This document shows positions 11,401 through 24,000 of a DNA stretch of 64,000 nt, in pieces. The translations under genes and the position numbers were made by a program. Origin of the DNA: Chrysopilus asiliformis (Eukaryota; Arthropoda; Insecta; Diptera; Rhagionidae); contig OZ035964.1 in the NCBI GenBank assembly GCA_964034945.1, forward strand, positions 4,352,895 through 4,416,894, read 5' to 3'. The notes under the pieces were generated by a model. It was not told where the DNA came from. It ran no database searches and worked only from the letters and a program-made list of their open reading frames with translations. Every line of letters starts with the position of its first letter. The first letter of the stretch is position 1.

Positions 11401-12560
11401 CTCCTTGGTTCGTCTCCTGCTCCTTCTGCTGATGTCACGCCTAATCCTTCAAGGATTCGATTTAAAAAGGAAGGAGAGCCTAATTCCGTGTCGTTTTTAT
11501 GAAAAATCAGTTTTTCGTAAAATAACCCCGCCCCCGCACCGCCCAAAACATTAGTTATAACGGAAAACGGACAACGGATTCTTAATCAGAGGCCCAAAAA
11601 CCACTCTTATGCCAAATTTCAGCAAAATCGGAGACGTGCCAAAAATTTGAAAAAAATCGCTAGGGGTACCCTTGCATTTTTTTTAAGGACGAAAAATTCA
11701 AGTACTCCGATCGGGCTGAAATTCAGAATTTAGAGGTTATCGGGGACGGAGAATCGATATCCGGTGTCGTTTTTGAGGGGGGCGGGACGGTTTATGCGGT
11801 ACAAAGACGAGGTCCTTGAAAAATCCTTTTTTCTACAAAAAGAATACCGAATATCGATTCCTCATTCCCTAAAACTATAAAATTTCAAATTTCATGAAAA
11901 TCCTTTTAGCCGTTTCCGAGATAAAAGGATTCAATTTTTAAGAATTTAACATTAGGAAAACCGCTTGTTTCTCTCGTAATTTTTGGCCTATCGACTCACG
12001 GAAAACGGTTTTTGATAGATAAAAGGATGCTAAAGGATGTGTATTTTTTGATTTTCCCCACAAAGTAGAACTTTTTTTCAAAAACAAATTTTCTCAAAAC
12101 TGGACATTTTTTGGAGATTTTTTTGAAAAATTTCAAAAATTTACAAAATGAAATTTTTCAAAGAAAATTACTACAAAATGTTGGAAAATTGCTACAAAAT
12201 ACAAAATTCCATTAAATTTTGCCATTCCTGCCAGCATAAATTCAAGTACATAAAATCGTTTATTCAATTTTGGTTTTTCCAGTGATTGTGAAATGGAATC
12301 GACGAAAAAAGACACCGGAAGTAAATAATTTCTTCTATTGGAATTTCTCGGATTACATGTCATAAAAAATGTAACAAAATGTTGTATTATTTTTGTGGAT
12401 TTCTTCAACCTCCCCCTCCCCTTGGCTCGTCCCGTGCTCCTTCTGCTTTTATCCCGCCTAATAAGGACTCGATTTAAAAAGAAAAAGGAGATTGTGAAAA
12501 TCCCAATTGATTTTACATAACCGCTCCATACATCAAAATCCAATCGGGCCACTCCTCCCC
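11400..12560 (+). repeat. interspersed family A, copy 1
   Basis: About 1.1 kb sharing ordered landmarks with 17285-18160 and 42565-43510: 'acggattcttaatcagaggc', 'aaatcggagacgtg', 'tttaaggacgaaaaatt', 'cgatcgggctgaaatt', 'ggtccttgaaaaatc', 'cctatcgactcacgg' and 'cataaattcaagtac'. The segment 'ggctcgtc...ctccttctgct...ggattcgatttaaaaagg' occurs near both ends (about 11405 and 12425), which suggests direct terminal repetition or a permuted tandem origin. The 139-codon open frame on the minus strand at 12552-12133 is not kept in the other copies. Confidence 0.8.
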
Positions 12561-14384
12561 CCTCTCTCGGGTTTTTTAAATAAAAATTTGTATCTCTTCA
12601 TTTAGAGTATTTGACGATTGGCCGCCTTGGCAATTGTAGTTTTAAATATTTTATTTGAATAATTGAAGGGCTTGGGGCAAAAAGGGGTTTTTTTTGTAGT
12701 TTTTCGCAATAAAACGTTTCAAAAATTAAATTCTCAGACTACATAAAAAAAATTCCCACTTATGGTGTATGGCTTTACACATGTTTTACCACCATAATCA
12801 TACAATAATACCAACTCGGAACGGGAGAAACTTATTTTAAATGTTGGAGTTACTTCCTTTTTCCGAAAGTGGAGTTACCCCGTTCTTGCTGCAAGCCCTT
12901 GAATTTTTCCTGCAACACTAATTTTTATCAAAAAGCTATAACTTTTGGCAGGAAAATCTATTGAAATCATCTTTTGGGGAAAAATATTGTATGTTTTGCG
13001 TGTAGAATTAAGACGAATATGGGCGCATTTAGAACGGTGCTACGTTGACAGTTTTTTTCAATAAAGCACCGGTGTAAATGCGTTCTACTTCAGAAATGCC
13101 TGTTAGCTTAGAAGCGGTATTTTAGCACTGCTAACTCTTAGCGCTGACATATAATTGCAAAATTAACTTATTTGTAAGTTAAATTTTTACTTTAACCCTA
13201 ATCCTCCTAGGTTGAGTCTTTGGGACTCATTTCAACTTTGCTTTGGATGCCACCAAATGGAAATCAAGTCCGTTTACATCTGGACCAACGTGCTCACATA
13301 AACATTATGTGAAAAAAAAAATTCTAATACTGTGGCCTTTTCCATTGTGGCCTTTTCTATAGCATGTACACAAATGCAAAAAATGTACATAAATGCAAAA
13401 ATGGTACATAAATGGAAAAAATTGACAGCCCACGCAATATACAATTCAAGTTTAGCATCGCCAGCTCGGTCTAAACGTGCCTTATCACTTGCTTATCGCA
13501 AATTCGTCGGTGTCCTCTAGTTTTGTTTATCAAACCGCTGATAGAAAATTGCCATTAGATTCAACGAAAAAGCAGTTGAATCAAATAAAAAATTTCGTTA
13601 AAGTTGCGCTAACAGTTTTTCACTCCTACGCTTCCATCAATTTTACTGTCGTCCATCAAGTTTTTATTTTTAGTTTCTGGGCAATTCAAATAAGGGGAGA
13701 TGAATTGTTCAAGTTTTTACGATGTGATGAAGCAAAAGATTCGGTATATTATTTAATAGCAAGAAAAAGAGGCTAAAAACGAAAGAATGATTCGATGACG
13801 TGAATTTCTGTTATTGTAATGGCCTCACGGCATCGGGAAAACTGGAATCCCACCCCAACATTCCCAATACTAGACCTAGAGAGACTTTCTAAGATAAAAA
13901 GGGATGGATAGAATGGAACAATGAGAGATTGGCCGATGGTGTAGGGAATTGTGAGAAGAAGGGTGGAAGGGTTGGTTTTTAGTGTGAATTATAGCGAACC
14001 GAAATGTCGAGGCAGTTTAGGGGTGGGTATGACTGAGGGTAAAATTTACATAAACATAAATTGCTATCAATTTAAATACAGCTTCACATCAACGGGGATG
14101 ATGAAGGCGGTGGCGCTGGTCGATGCGAAGATAAACGTCGTATCGGTGGTAAGGCAAGCATTTTTAGGAGATGAAAACGTAAACGGGTGACAAAAATATA
14201 GACAAGAAAGCTCCTAAGACGCCAGTTAGATACAAAAAAAAGAACTACCACCCAAAAGAATTGAAAAAGTGGAAAAATTAAATGAAAAGTGTCTGCCAAA
14301 GAAAAATTAACGAGAGACTTCGTAAGGAAAAGGGTGTCGGTTAGGAAGAGTTCATAATAAAATGGTGGGGGGGTGTAGTGGGTA
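12561..14384. other. non-coding stretch, no gene recognised
   Basis: Unique or old degenerate sequence. Small open frames at 13332-13776 and 13951-14190 show no domain, no splice-signal support and ordinary background composition. A short imperfect hairpin lies near 13035-13085 (gcatttagaacggtgct / agcaccggtgtaaatgcg). Confidence 0.4.
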
Positions 14385-14405
14385 GGGGGGGGGGGGGGGG
14401 GGGGG
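14385..14405. repeat. poly-G homopolymer
   Basis: Twenty-one consecutive G bases in a G-rich neighbourhood (14365-14405). Length is likely to be unreliable. Confidence 0.95.
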
Positions 14406-15104
14406 ATAGAAAAAGTCAGGTTGACTTTGGAAAAACATTGGCAAAAGAATTTTCGGTGAATTTATTTTCAACGAATGTACGGCCAATGTCCTCCATTAAC
14501 CGCCCTCACTCCTAACCCCCCCCCCCCCTCGCTAGCCTTGTCTTACTCCAGAACGGCAGAAGAGATTGATGTAGCGAAAAAGAAGTAAGATGAAGCGAAA
14601 AGACGACCATGAAGCTAACGAAGGAAATGATGATGATGGGAAACGAAAGAAAATAAATAACAAAAATTAAAATCAACATTGCAGGGGGGCGGGTAGACTG
14701 AGTAATTGTGTGACGTGAATAGAAAAACTGAGCGAGTGGGTATGGGGGGGTTCATACTGTTAACGTGAGATAGAAAAATTTGATCGAAAATGTTTTCTTT
14801 TCAGAGTGGGAGTGGGTGGTGGCACATTGATTCAGTCATTCATGAAAAAGAGTTGGACATAATGTGCAACGTAATTTGCTCACTTGTTTTAAAATTATAA
14901 AAAAAACTCTCCTCTAATGGGAAAATATTCGAGTGTAGCCCAACCTCCCCTCTCTCTCCTGCTGTCTTCCTACCACCCTTAAATTTGTAACATATTTTAT
15001 GGACAGGGCGAGAAGATCATCCACAAAAACTGCATTAGTTCGTTTCTGCAGGCGAGATATTTTTAAAGATTTCAATAGTGGCATGATTTTTCCTCCATGT
15101 TTTT
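14406..15104. other. non-coding stretch with C- and G-rich runs
   Basis: Includes a C run at about 14516-14529 and G-rich patches near 14685-14755. No gene or TIR element seen. Confidence 0.4.
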
Positions 15105-15345
15105 ATTATTACGCGGAAAAACTACGAAGTCGATTGGCCTGAAATTCTGCATAGATGTTCCTATGGGTCCAGCTTCAACATATCCCCATTAAAAAGTAGC
15201 TGGGATGACGGGGGAGTAAGGCAAGGTGGTAAAATGATTCCGAATGCTGGAATTTGTCTTTTTGTTAATTTTTGAAAACCATTTTCCGAAGAGAAAAAAC
15301 TTTTAAGAAAAGCACGGACCGCCCTACTTTAGGCTATCTAATTTA
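15105..15345 (-). repeat. interspersed family E, inverted copy
   Basis: The reverse complement of about 15240-15350 matches 63260-63370: 'cgaatgctggaatttgtctt', 'attttccgaagagaaaaaac' and 'gcacggaccgccctacttt' pair with 'aagacaaaatccagcattcgg', 'ttttctcttcggaaaatcg' and 'tagtaggacagtccgtgc'-like wording at 63280. The neighbouring 'gaaattctgcatagatgttc' part belongs to the same family. Confidence 0.7.
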
Positions 15346-17284
15346 TAAACAAGTAAATTTTGTTTTCCTAGGTTTTGTTCTACTCACGCTCTTAGCCGGA
15401 CGACGCCGGATCCAAATTCTAGTTTAAGAATAAAGTTAAGTGCAACGGAAAAAAGAATTTCCTCGCACCAACAAAAATGTGTGCCGTCTTTAATTACCCG
15501 AACTAAGAAACTGTACAAGCCATTCGATATTCGTGATTATAACATTTTCAAGACACATATTAGGCAACCAACATATATATGTCCAGGTGGTTTAGCAGCT
15601 AATCAAATTTAATCCTTTTTATTTGTTTTCTATTTTGTCCTGAGATGGCCCTCTGCTCAGTAACGTATGAGGATATCCGGTTTGGACCAACGGTCGTTGT
15701 CGGTTGTCCTCCTATAATTCCTATGCAAATTCGAATCATGGGAAAATTTCGTCGGAACCAGTTTTCCTCGAATCTCACACACACACACACACACATACTC
15801 AATACGTGGCAGGACAACTTACCTGGCCGGTAACTCAAAAAAGGTGCACAAAAAAAGGTTCACCCCGTTCTATTACAGCATTGCATTGCCCAAAAGAGGA
15901 CTTTGTCCCGTTCGATGTCCTGCCATTCCCGTTTAAAGATCGTCAGTCTTAAAGGGGCATCGCACAGCGTCTTGCAAGTGAGTACACGGATTCCGGTTTG
16001 AACTCAACCCTTTTCGCGGCTCATCTTAATGGGATTTTTTTCCCTTTTCACAACGTTTTTTTTTCTATACGGTTTGTCATTTGTTGCTGCTATTATTGCC
16101 TCGATAAGATAATATTTTCACGTCCAGTGGAATAATTTCCATAAACGATTCGTCACAACACTTTACCGTATGGTCCCTTCTATTGATATGGCATAGGACC
16201 CTCTTCCAATTCACCTGGTTTGGTCGTAAGGAAACAAAACGTAACGCCGGCCGCTCCTGTTTCGGTTTCTTGAAAAAAAAAATTTCACTATCTTGAGTGT
16301 CTTCTTGATGTGCGATGTGTTTTCTTAATAATATTACAAAACGATGGTGGTTATGTGTCCATCCCATATAGTTTAAAACATATCTTATGTGAACGGCACA
16401 TGAATTACTTATATAAAATGTACTTGACAGCGCAATTTACATTATCTCTTATTTAAAAGTCAACGTATTTCTTTCTGTCTATATGTCCGGACTTGGCTCG
16501 AAAACCACTGGACCGATTTTGATGGGATTTTCTCATATATGTTGCTTAAACCTCTGGTCAAGTTATAGGGTATATATTATTTTGCTACAGTCCCCCCCAC
16601 CTATAATCATTTATCACCACCACAAACCTGTTTTTAAGTTATTCAAGGGAATAATGCGTAAACCACTGGATCGAGTTTAATGAAAATTTACACAGGGCTG
16701 CTAGTATACTTCGGCATTATTGATAACCTTTGCGACCTCCAAATATTCTTCTCCCCTCTGATCCCTTCTTCTGATTTCTCCTAAACGACTGAATGGATAT
16801 TGATGCGGTCTTTTTCATTAGAATGGTTATCCTGGGCAAGTCAGATTCGTTGCCGGAGGTCGGATCTCTGATAACGGTAAAAGATATCGTTGCACGGTGA
16901 AAGGCAAAAATGTAAAGAATTTTAATTTGTTTAATTCTTCTTCGGCTAGTTTTTTCGAAAAACCGGTAGTTTGCAAGCAATTCATAAATATATTTTTTTT
17001 ACCTTTTAATGAAAATATCTCGATAACGGTGAAAGATAGCGCATTACAATTAAGGGAAAAATTTTGGCAAATCTCCTATTGAGGCATGAAAAATCCGGTG
17101 TTTTGGCGAGATAATCACAAAAAACGGGTTTTTTTTAGAAATAACAGCATATCTCGATAACGTCTTGAGATCTGCAGTTCTAGTGAAACCCAAAAATGTG
17201 GCAAATTTTATTGTCTACAACTTGTGTCATACATAACACCACTAAAAAAATGCGCAATTTCGGAAAAATTTGTGAAAAATGAAA
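15346..17284. other. non-coding stretch with fragments of dispersed repeats
   Basis: A (CA)n run lies at 15776-15795. At about 16480-16540 lies 'ggcttggctcgaaaaccact'-type wording followed by 'gaccgattttgatgg', a tail found again at 40155. From 16720 to 17270 there are several 'gataacggt(g/a)aaagatat' phrases shared with the family C neighbourhoods. Short open frames carry no recognisable domain. Confidence 0.4.
15776..15795. repeat. (CA)n microsatellite
   Basis: Ten uninterrupted CA dinucleotides. Confidence 0.95.
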
Positions 17285-18160
17285 TTGCGATTTTTAAAAG
17301 GTCGCCTCTTTCCCCCGCACCGTCCAAACCATTAGTGCGATTCGAAAACGGATAACGGATTCTTAATCAGAGGCCATAAAAACCCCCCTGTGTCAAATTT
17401 CAGCAAAATCGGAGACGTGTCAAAAATTTGAAAAAATCGCAAGGGGGACCCCTTCACTTTTTTTAAGGACGAAAAATTGAGGTCCTCCGATCGGGCTGAA
17501 ATTTAGAACTTAGAGGTTGTCGGGGACGGAGAGTCGATATCCGGTGTCCGTTTTGAGAGGGGCGGTGGGGTTTGTGGGGTACAAGGACGAGGTCCTTGAA
17601 AAATCCTTTTTTCTCCAAAAATGGCAACGGATATCGATTCCTGGTCCCCGAAAACTGTGAGATTCCAATTTTCATAAAAATCCTTTGAGCCGTTTCCGAG
17701 ATAAAAGGATACAATTTTTAGGGATTTGACATTAGGAAAACCGTTTGTCTCTCGCGTAATTTTTGGCCTATCGACTCACGGTTAACGGTTTTTTTTTATA
17801 GATTAAAGGGTCCTAAAGGATGTGTGTTTTTTTGTTTTCAAAAACTTTTTTTTTAAATATTTTTTTTCTCAAAACTTTAAATTTTCTTGAGATTTTTAAA
17901 AAAAAATTCAAAAATTTACAACTGAAATTTTCAAAAAAAAAAAAAAAAAAAATACTATAAAATGTTGGGAAATGGCCACAAAATTCCAATAAATTTTGCC
18001 AGCATAAATAAATAAAATCGTTTATTCAATTCTGGTTTTTCCAAAGATTTGGAAATGGAATCTGTAAAAAAGACACCTTCTTCCCCTTGGCTCGTCTCTT
18101 GATCCTTCTGGTGATGTCCCAGCTAATCCAATAAGGATTCGATTTAAAAGGAAACATTTT
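17285..18160 (+). repeat. interspersed family A, copy 2
   Basis: Same order of landmarks as at 11400-12560: 'cggattcttaatcagaggcc' near 17355, 'aaggacgaaaaattgagg' near 17466, 'cctatcgactcacgg' near 17768, and 'ggctcgtctc...ttctggtgatgtcc' near 18088. It keeps the TTAA site intact that is interrupted by an insertion in copy 4. Confidence 0.8.
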
Positions 18161-18886
18161 TTTTTATCGTCGGATTATTCGTGCAAATTGTGCATAGATT
18201 TTGTGTAGGAAAGTCATGTGCTTTTCACATCAGATATTTTCCAAAATTTTCAAAGAATTTTCAGCAAAAAAAAATTTCCCAAAATAACAGATGTATTGTT
18301 TTTCTTATTTCAAGGTCATGAAATACATTTTCAAAAAAACATAACTCGAAGCTTATTTAAATATTTGAATTATCCTAAATAAAAGACATTCCTTTCATCA
18401 AATGTTGTTTTTTTTTCCGGCGATTTCATAAATATTTTAGATAAAGTCATTTAGCTCCGAAAATCTCTTAGTGGACCTTTGATTTCGTTGATTTCTTCAG
18501 GAAGACTGCTTAAGAAATTTTCTATTTTCTTGACTTTTATCTTGTCTGCTGATGAGATCAAAGTGAGATTCGGGGATTTTCTTTAACATTTGTGTCCCAC
18601 AGTTGCAGAATATTTGCAAACATTTTTTTCGCACAAAAACGAAAAACAATCATCAGTAGCGGAAAATATTTCGACGGACGTTTTATGCAAAAATGAAAAA
18701 CTGGCAAACACTGAAAGACAGTAATAGGATATTTTAAGCATCATTAATTTACAATTTCCATTAACGAGGCGCCTCTTTCAAATATTGTTATTTCTTTGTA
18801 ATATTTCGATCATGGATGACGGAATGTTTTCAGTTAAATAATTCCAGAAGGAATTTTTTTTAGATTACTGGCAATTTTTTTTGGCG
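18161..18886. other. AT-rich non-coding stretch
   Basis: No gene, TIR or tandem unit recognised. Confidence 0.4.
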
Positions 18887-19714
18887 TAGACAGACAAACA
18901 TACTGACAAACAGATAGACAAAGAGACAGATAAACAGACAGACAAACAGACAGACAAACAGACAGACAAACAGACAGACAAACAGACAGACAAACAGACA
19001 GACAAACAGACAGACAAACAGACAGACAAACAGACAGACAAACAGACAGACAAACAGACAGACAAACAGACAGACAAACAGACAGACAAACAGACAGACA
19101 AACAGACAGACAAACAGACAGACAAACAGACAGACAAACAGACAGACAAACAGACAGACAAACAGACAGACAAACAGACAGACAAACAGACAGACAAACA
19201 GACAGACAAACAGACAGACAAACAGACAGACAAACAGACAGACAAACAGAGAGACAAACAGACAGACAAACAGACAGACAAACAGACAGACAAACAGACA
19301 GACAAACAGACAGACAAACAGACAGACAAACAGACAGACAAACAAACAGACAGACAAACAGACAGACAAACAGACAGACAAACAGACAGACAAACAGACA
19401 GACAAACAGACAGACAAACAGACAGACAAACAGACAGACAAACAGACAGACAAACAGACAGACAAACAGACAGACAAACAGACAGACAAACAGACAGACA
19501 AACAGACAGACAAACAGACAGACAAACAGACAGACAAACAGACAGACAAACAGACAGACAAACAGACAGACAAACAGACAGACAAACAGACAGACAAACA
19601 GACAGACAAACAGACAGACAAACAGACAGACAAACAGACAGACAAACAGACAGACAAACAGACAGACAAACAGACAGACAAACAGACAGACAAACAGACA
19701 GACAAACAGACAGA
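18887..19714. repeat. 12-bp tandem array, about 69 copies
   Basis: Near-perfect repetition of CAGACAGACAAA (minus strand TTTGTCTGTCTG). Only a few substitutions (18901-18945, 19253, 19343) interrupt it. Because 12 is divisible by three and no frame contains a stop, long open frames of CLSVCLSV and CLFVCLFV type run through it. They are not genes. The right flank 'gaaagcaagctaaataaaag' is a dispersed motif that also borders microsatellite at 49.7 kb. Confidence 0.97.
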
Positions 19715-20559
19715 CTCACACGAAAGCAAGCTAAATAAAAGATTTTAAAAATGGTACGATAACGTTTTCCATCCCTTATAAAAAATTGTGTAGCCAAGGG
19801 CAGATTCACTATGACTACCCGTCTATCTCCTTTGGACATTTCTAGCCAAAGGATCTCTCGGAAATAAACACAAATGTTTGAGGTTAAATACGAACGATTT
19901 TTTCTACCGCCAGCAAAAGTTTGATAACATTGAGGTTGATAATTTTCAAATTGCTTTGCGAAAAAAAGCTTTTTTCACCAATTTCGAATTTATCACAAAC
20001 TAAAGACGAATTTAATTCAATTTGGATTGCTTTTCCAATAATATTGAGATTTATTCAGTTTCTATGATATTCTTTGATGAAGAAATGTCCAAATTCATCC
20101 CCAAAAACGTAAAAAACAAAAAGAAAAAACTGCTAACCGGCCTGTTTGTATGTTTTATGTGATATCAACATAACTTATCTTCTATGAAAATACGGAATAC
20201 GGTTGGCAAAAAGGGTGTAAAAAGGGTGTAAAATGGGTGTAAAAAGGGTGTAAAAAGGGTGTAAAAAGTGAGGTGTAAAAAGTGATTGTCAAATGGAGCG
20301 CTAAGACTATTTAATAGGGTTGAATTTGAGCTAAAAACAAATCCGAGTGCACCACCTCTAAGCAGACTTTTGAAAAAGCTTTTATCTAATACAGCATCCC
20401 ATTCTGTAGTCCACAAAGTTTCCGTCTAGAAAAAAAAACAAATTATTTTGTACAAATATCCTTTTGTCGAAGTAGGATTTCTTTTAAATTCGTTGTTCAT
20501 AGAGAGCAGAAAATTTACACCACAGCACAAGAAAGAACTTTAATAGTAAAACAACATAA
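19715..20559. other. intergenic stretch downstream of the ZP gene
   Basis: No gene recognised. It includes the 11-bp minisatellite at 20211-20284. Confidence 0.4.
20211..20284. repeat. 11-bp minisatellite, about 6 copies
   Basis: Head-to-tail copies of GGGTGTAAAAA with minor variants. Confidence 0.9.
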
Positions 20560-21028
20560 CTTTGTGGAAAAAATATATTTATTTTTAAATCAATATTTAC
20601 AAATATTTTCTTTTCATTCGTATTTATGTCTTGCGTTTTTTTTTGACATTAAACAACATAAAAACTGGATTACAAGACAAAAGAAAATTCTCTCAAAATC
20701 TATTGCTTAATACTGACACAATTATTCGTCATTTTTATTATATATATATTAAAAATATAATTAAAAAAAAACTAAAAATAAACAAAAGATAACAAAATAT
20801 TGAAAATATAAAATAATAAAAAAATATCATGTTTTTGGTAATAGAAAAATTAACAATAGTTGATTCAGAGCATAGAAATGTGCTGTGAACTTAAATTTAA
20901 AAAAAAAGGAAACCTATTTACACATTTAAATAGAGGCTGTAAGTTAATTTACAAAATTCTGCCGTAAGAGGTCGTCGTAGTTTAATTATTTTTTTAAATA
21001 TGTAATGTGTATATGTTTATATGTTTAA
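20560..21028 (-). other. probable 3'UTR of the ZP-domain gene
   Basis: AT-rich sequence directly after the stop codon. The first canonical AATAAA on the minus strand that is followed by a plausible cleavage region is at 20583-20578. A TAATAAA also occurs near 20735. Which of them is used, if either, cannot be decided here. Confidence 0.4.
20578..20583 (-). terminator. candidate poly(A) signal AATAAA
   Basis: Minus-strand AATAAA about 450 bases after the stop codon of the ZP gene. A hexamer alone is common by chance in sequence this AT-rich. Confidence 0.3.
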
Positions 21029-24000
21029 TTATTGACTTGGCTCGAATTGATATCCCTTAAAGTTTAGTGTAATAGAAATGATTTCTTTCTGATGCGAATT
21101 TTCGCTTGAAACATCTCTGCGGAATCGACTGGCCGACCCTTTTTCAACATTTGAACTCTCATCGCTTTCTTCTACTTCGAAAACGTTATTATCGGAAATG
21201 GCTAAATGATTGATTTCGTTGAGGATTGAGTCTTTCGATTGCCTGATACTTCGGTCCCGGCCGGGATCATCGAGTGGTGGCAAATATGTTGCCGGAGGTC
21301 GAGTATTTGCTGGCCGTGGAGGCTGCGGACACCGAGGATCAGGTGAACCTGGATAGCAATAGGAAGGAGTTGTTAGTGTCGGTGGGCAAGATGGATCCGT
21401 AGATCCAGGGTAACATCTGGGATTTTCAGTTGTAGTTTGTAGGCATTTCGGATCAGTTGATCCGAAATAACAGTCCGGTTCCGTTGGTGGTTTAGGTGAA
21501 GGGGTTTTTTGTTGTGGGCAACGCGGATCAGTTGATCCAGGATAGCAATTTGCTTGTGAGGGTGTTGGCTGGAATGTCGGAATAACTGGTCGCGGTGTCG
21601 TCTGTCCAGGAGTTGGTTTTGTTGGAACTGTTGAGGGACAATTTGGATCATTTGATCCTGGAAGGCATTTAGGTTTAGGCGGCTGTGGGCAGAGGGGATC
21701 TGGCGATCCAGGATAGCAATTTGGTTTAGGTCTCTTTGTTGTATTTGGTGGCAAATACGTTGATGGCTGTCGAGTCGGATTAGCTGGTGTAGTACTTACT
21801 TGGGGACAACGGGGATCACTTGAGCCCGGATAGCATGAGGGTTTTGGGGAAGGCGTAGGCGCCTTAGATGGTTTCGTGCATCGCGGATCTAAGGAACCTG
21901 GATAACAGTTTGGAACTTCAATAGGTTTATAGGTGGTCGAACTGGGCCGAGGTGAAAATGGTGCCGGACATCGCGGATCATTGGAACCTGGATAACAGTT
22001 TGGTGGGCCAGTGGGTTCCGTGGGGGTTCTTGATGTTGTTAGAGGAGTAAATGGACCGGGACAACGGGGATCAGTGGATCCAGGGTAACACTTCGGAGTT
22101 TCAGGAGTGCTAGGCTGCGGACAGCGAAAATCTGATGAACCTGGATAGCATCGCACTGCAGATTCTGTTGTGGTTGCTAAACATTCAGGATTTTTCGATC
22201 CAGGGAAACATGTTTGACTAGATTTCGTTGTTGGAACTGGAGATTTTGTTGTCAGCTTGGAACATCTAGGATCGCTTGAGCCGGGATAGCACTGAGGAGG
22301 TTTCTGAGTAGTTACTTTTGGACATCGAGGGTCGCGGGAACCGGGATAGCAATTCGGCTTACGTTCAGTCGTGGTTCCGGGAGGGAGATATGTTGGGGGT
22401 GTCCTGGAAGGTTGAGTGCATTTTGGATCCCTTGACCCAGGATAACATTTCGGGCCCGGGGTTGGTGTTTTCTTGCAACGTGGGTCGCTTGATCCTGGAT
22501 AGCACTTCGGTGATGCTTCAGTTGTGACTTTTGGACACCGAGGGTCGTTTGATCCTTGGTAGCAGTTAGGAGGTCTCTCTGATGTCACTTTGGGACAACG
22601 AGGATCAGTAGAGCCAGGATAGCAGTTAGGCTTGCGTTCAGTTGTGGTATCAGGGGGAAGATAAGTTGGGGGTGTTTTAGTTGGAGGTGTGGACTGGCAT
22701 TTTGGATCTGAAGAACCCGGATAGCACCTTCCAGAAGGAGTAGTTTTGGGGCATCTGGGATCAGTGGATCCTGGGTAACATTGCGGTGGTTTCTCGGTCG
22801 AGACTTTCGGACAACGTGGGTCACTGGTGCCTGGGTAGCAATTCGGTGATGCTTCAGTTGTGACTTTTGGACATCGAGGGTCGTTTGATCCTTGGTAGCA
22901 GTTAGGAGGTCTCTCTGTTGTCACTTTGGGACAACGAGGATCAGTAGAGCCAGGATAGCAGTTAGGCTTGCGTTCAGTTGTGGTATCAGGGGGAAGATAA
23001 GTTGGGGGTGTTTTAGTTGGAGGTGTGGACTGGCATTTTGGATCTGAAGAACCCGGATAGCACCTTCCAGAAGGAGTAGTTTTGGGGCATCTGGGATCAG
23101 TGGATCCTGGGTAACATTGCGGTGGTTTCTCGGTCGAAACTTTCGGACAACGTGGGTCACTGGAGCCTGGGTAGCAATTCGGTGATGCTTCAGTTGTGAC
23201 TTTTGGACATCGAGGGTCGTTTGATCCTTGGTAGCAGTTAGGAGGTCTCTCTGATGTCACTTTGGGGCAACGAGGATCAGTAGAGCCAGGGTAGCAGTTA
23301 GGCTTGCGCTCAGTTGTGGTGTCAGGGGGAAGATAAGTTGGGGGTGTTTTAGTTGGAGGTGTGGACTGGCATTTTGGATCTGAAGAACCCGGATAGCACC
23401 TTCCAGAAGGAGTAGTTTTGGGGCATCTGGGATCAGTGGATCCTGGGTAACATTGCGGTGGTTTCTCGGTCGAGACTTTCGGACAACGTGGGTCACTGGA
23501 GCCTGGGTAGCAATTCGGTGATGCTTCAGTTGTGACTTTTGGACACCGAGGGTCGTTTGATCCTTGGTAGCAGTTAGGAGGTCTCTCTGTTGTCACTTTG
23601 GGACAACGAGGATCAGTAGAGCCAGGATAGCAGTTAGGCGTGCGTTCAGTTGTGGTATCAGGGGGAAGATAAGTTGGGGGTGTTTTAGTTGGAGGTGTGG
23701 ACTGGCATTTTGGATCTGAAGAACCCGGATAGCACCTTCCAGAAGGAGTAGTTTTGGGGCATCTGGGATCAGTGGATCCTGGGTAACATTGCGGTGGTTT
23801 CTCGGTCGAGACTTTCGGACAACGTGGGTCACTGGAGCCTGGGTAGCAATTCGGTGATGCTTCAGTTGTGACTTTTGGACATCGAGGGTCGTTTGATCCT
23901 TGGTAGCAGTTCGGAGGTCTCTCTGATGTCACTTTGGGGCAACGAGGATCAGTAGAGCCAGGATAGCAGTTAGGCTTGCGTTCAGTTGTTGTATCAGGGG

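Noticed and set aside
12133..12552. 139-codon minus-strand open frame
   Set aside because: Lies inside dispersed family A and is not preserved in the other copies.
13332..13776. Small plus-strand frames of 62 and 99 codons
   Set aside because: No domain, no upstream promoter elements, length within chance range for a 64-kb window.
18860..19839. Two open frames of CLSVCLSV and CLFVCLFV repeats (289 and 324 codons, minus strand)
   Set aside because: 12-bp microsatellite-like array is open in several frames at once. The flanks are dispersed repeat, with no domain and no promoter.
20735..20760. TATATATATA-type stretch as a TATA box
   Set aside because: Lies in the 3'UTR of the ZP gene within strongly AT-rich sequence; no start-site context on either strand.
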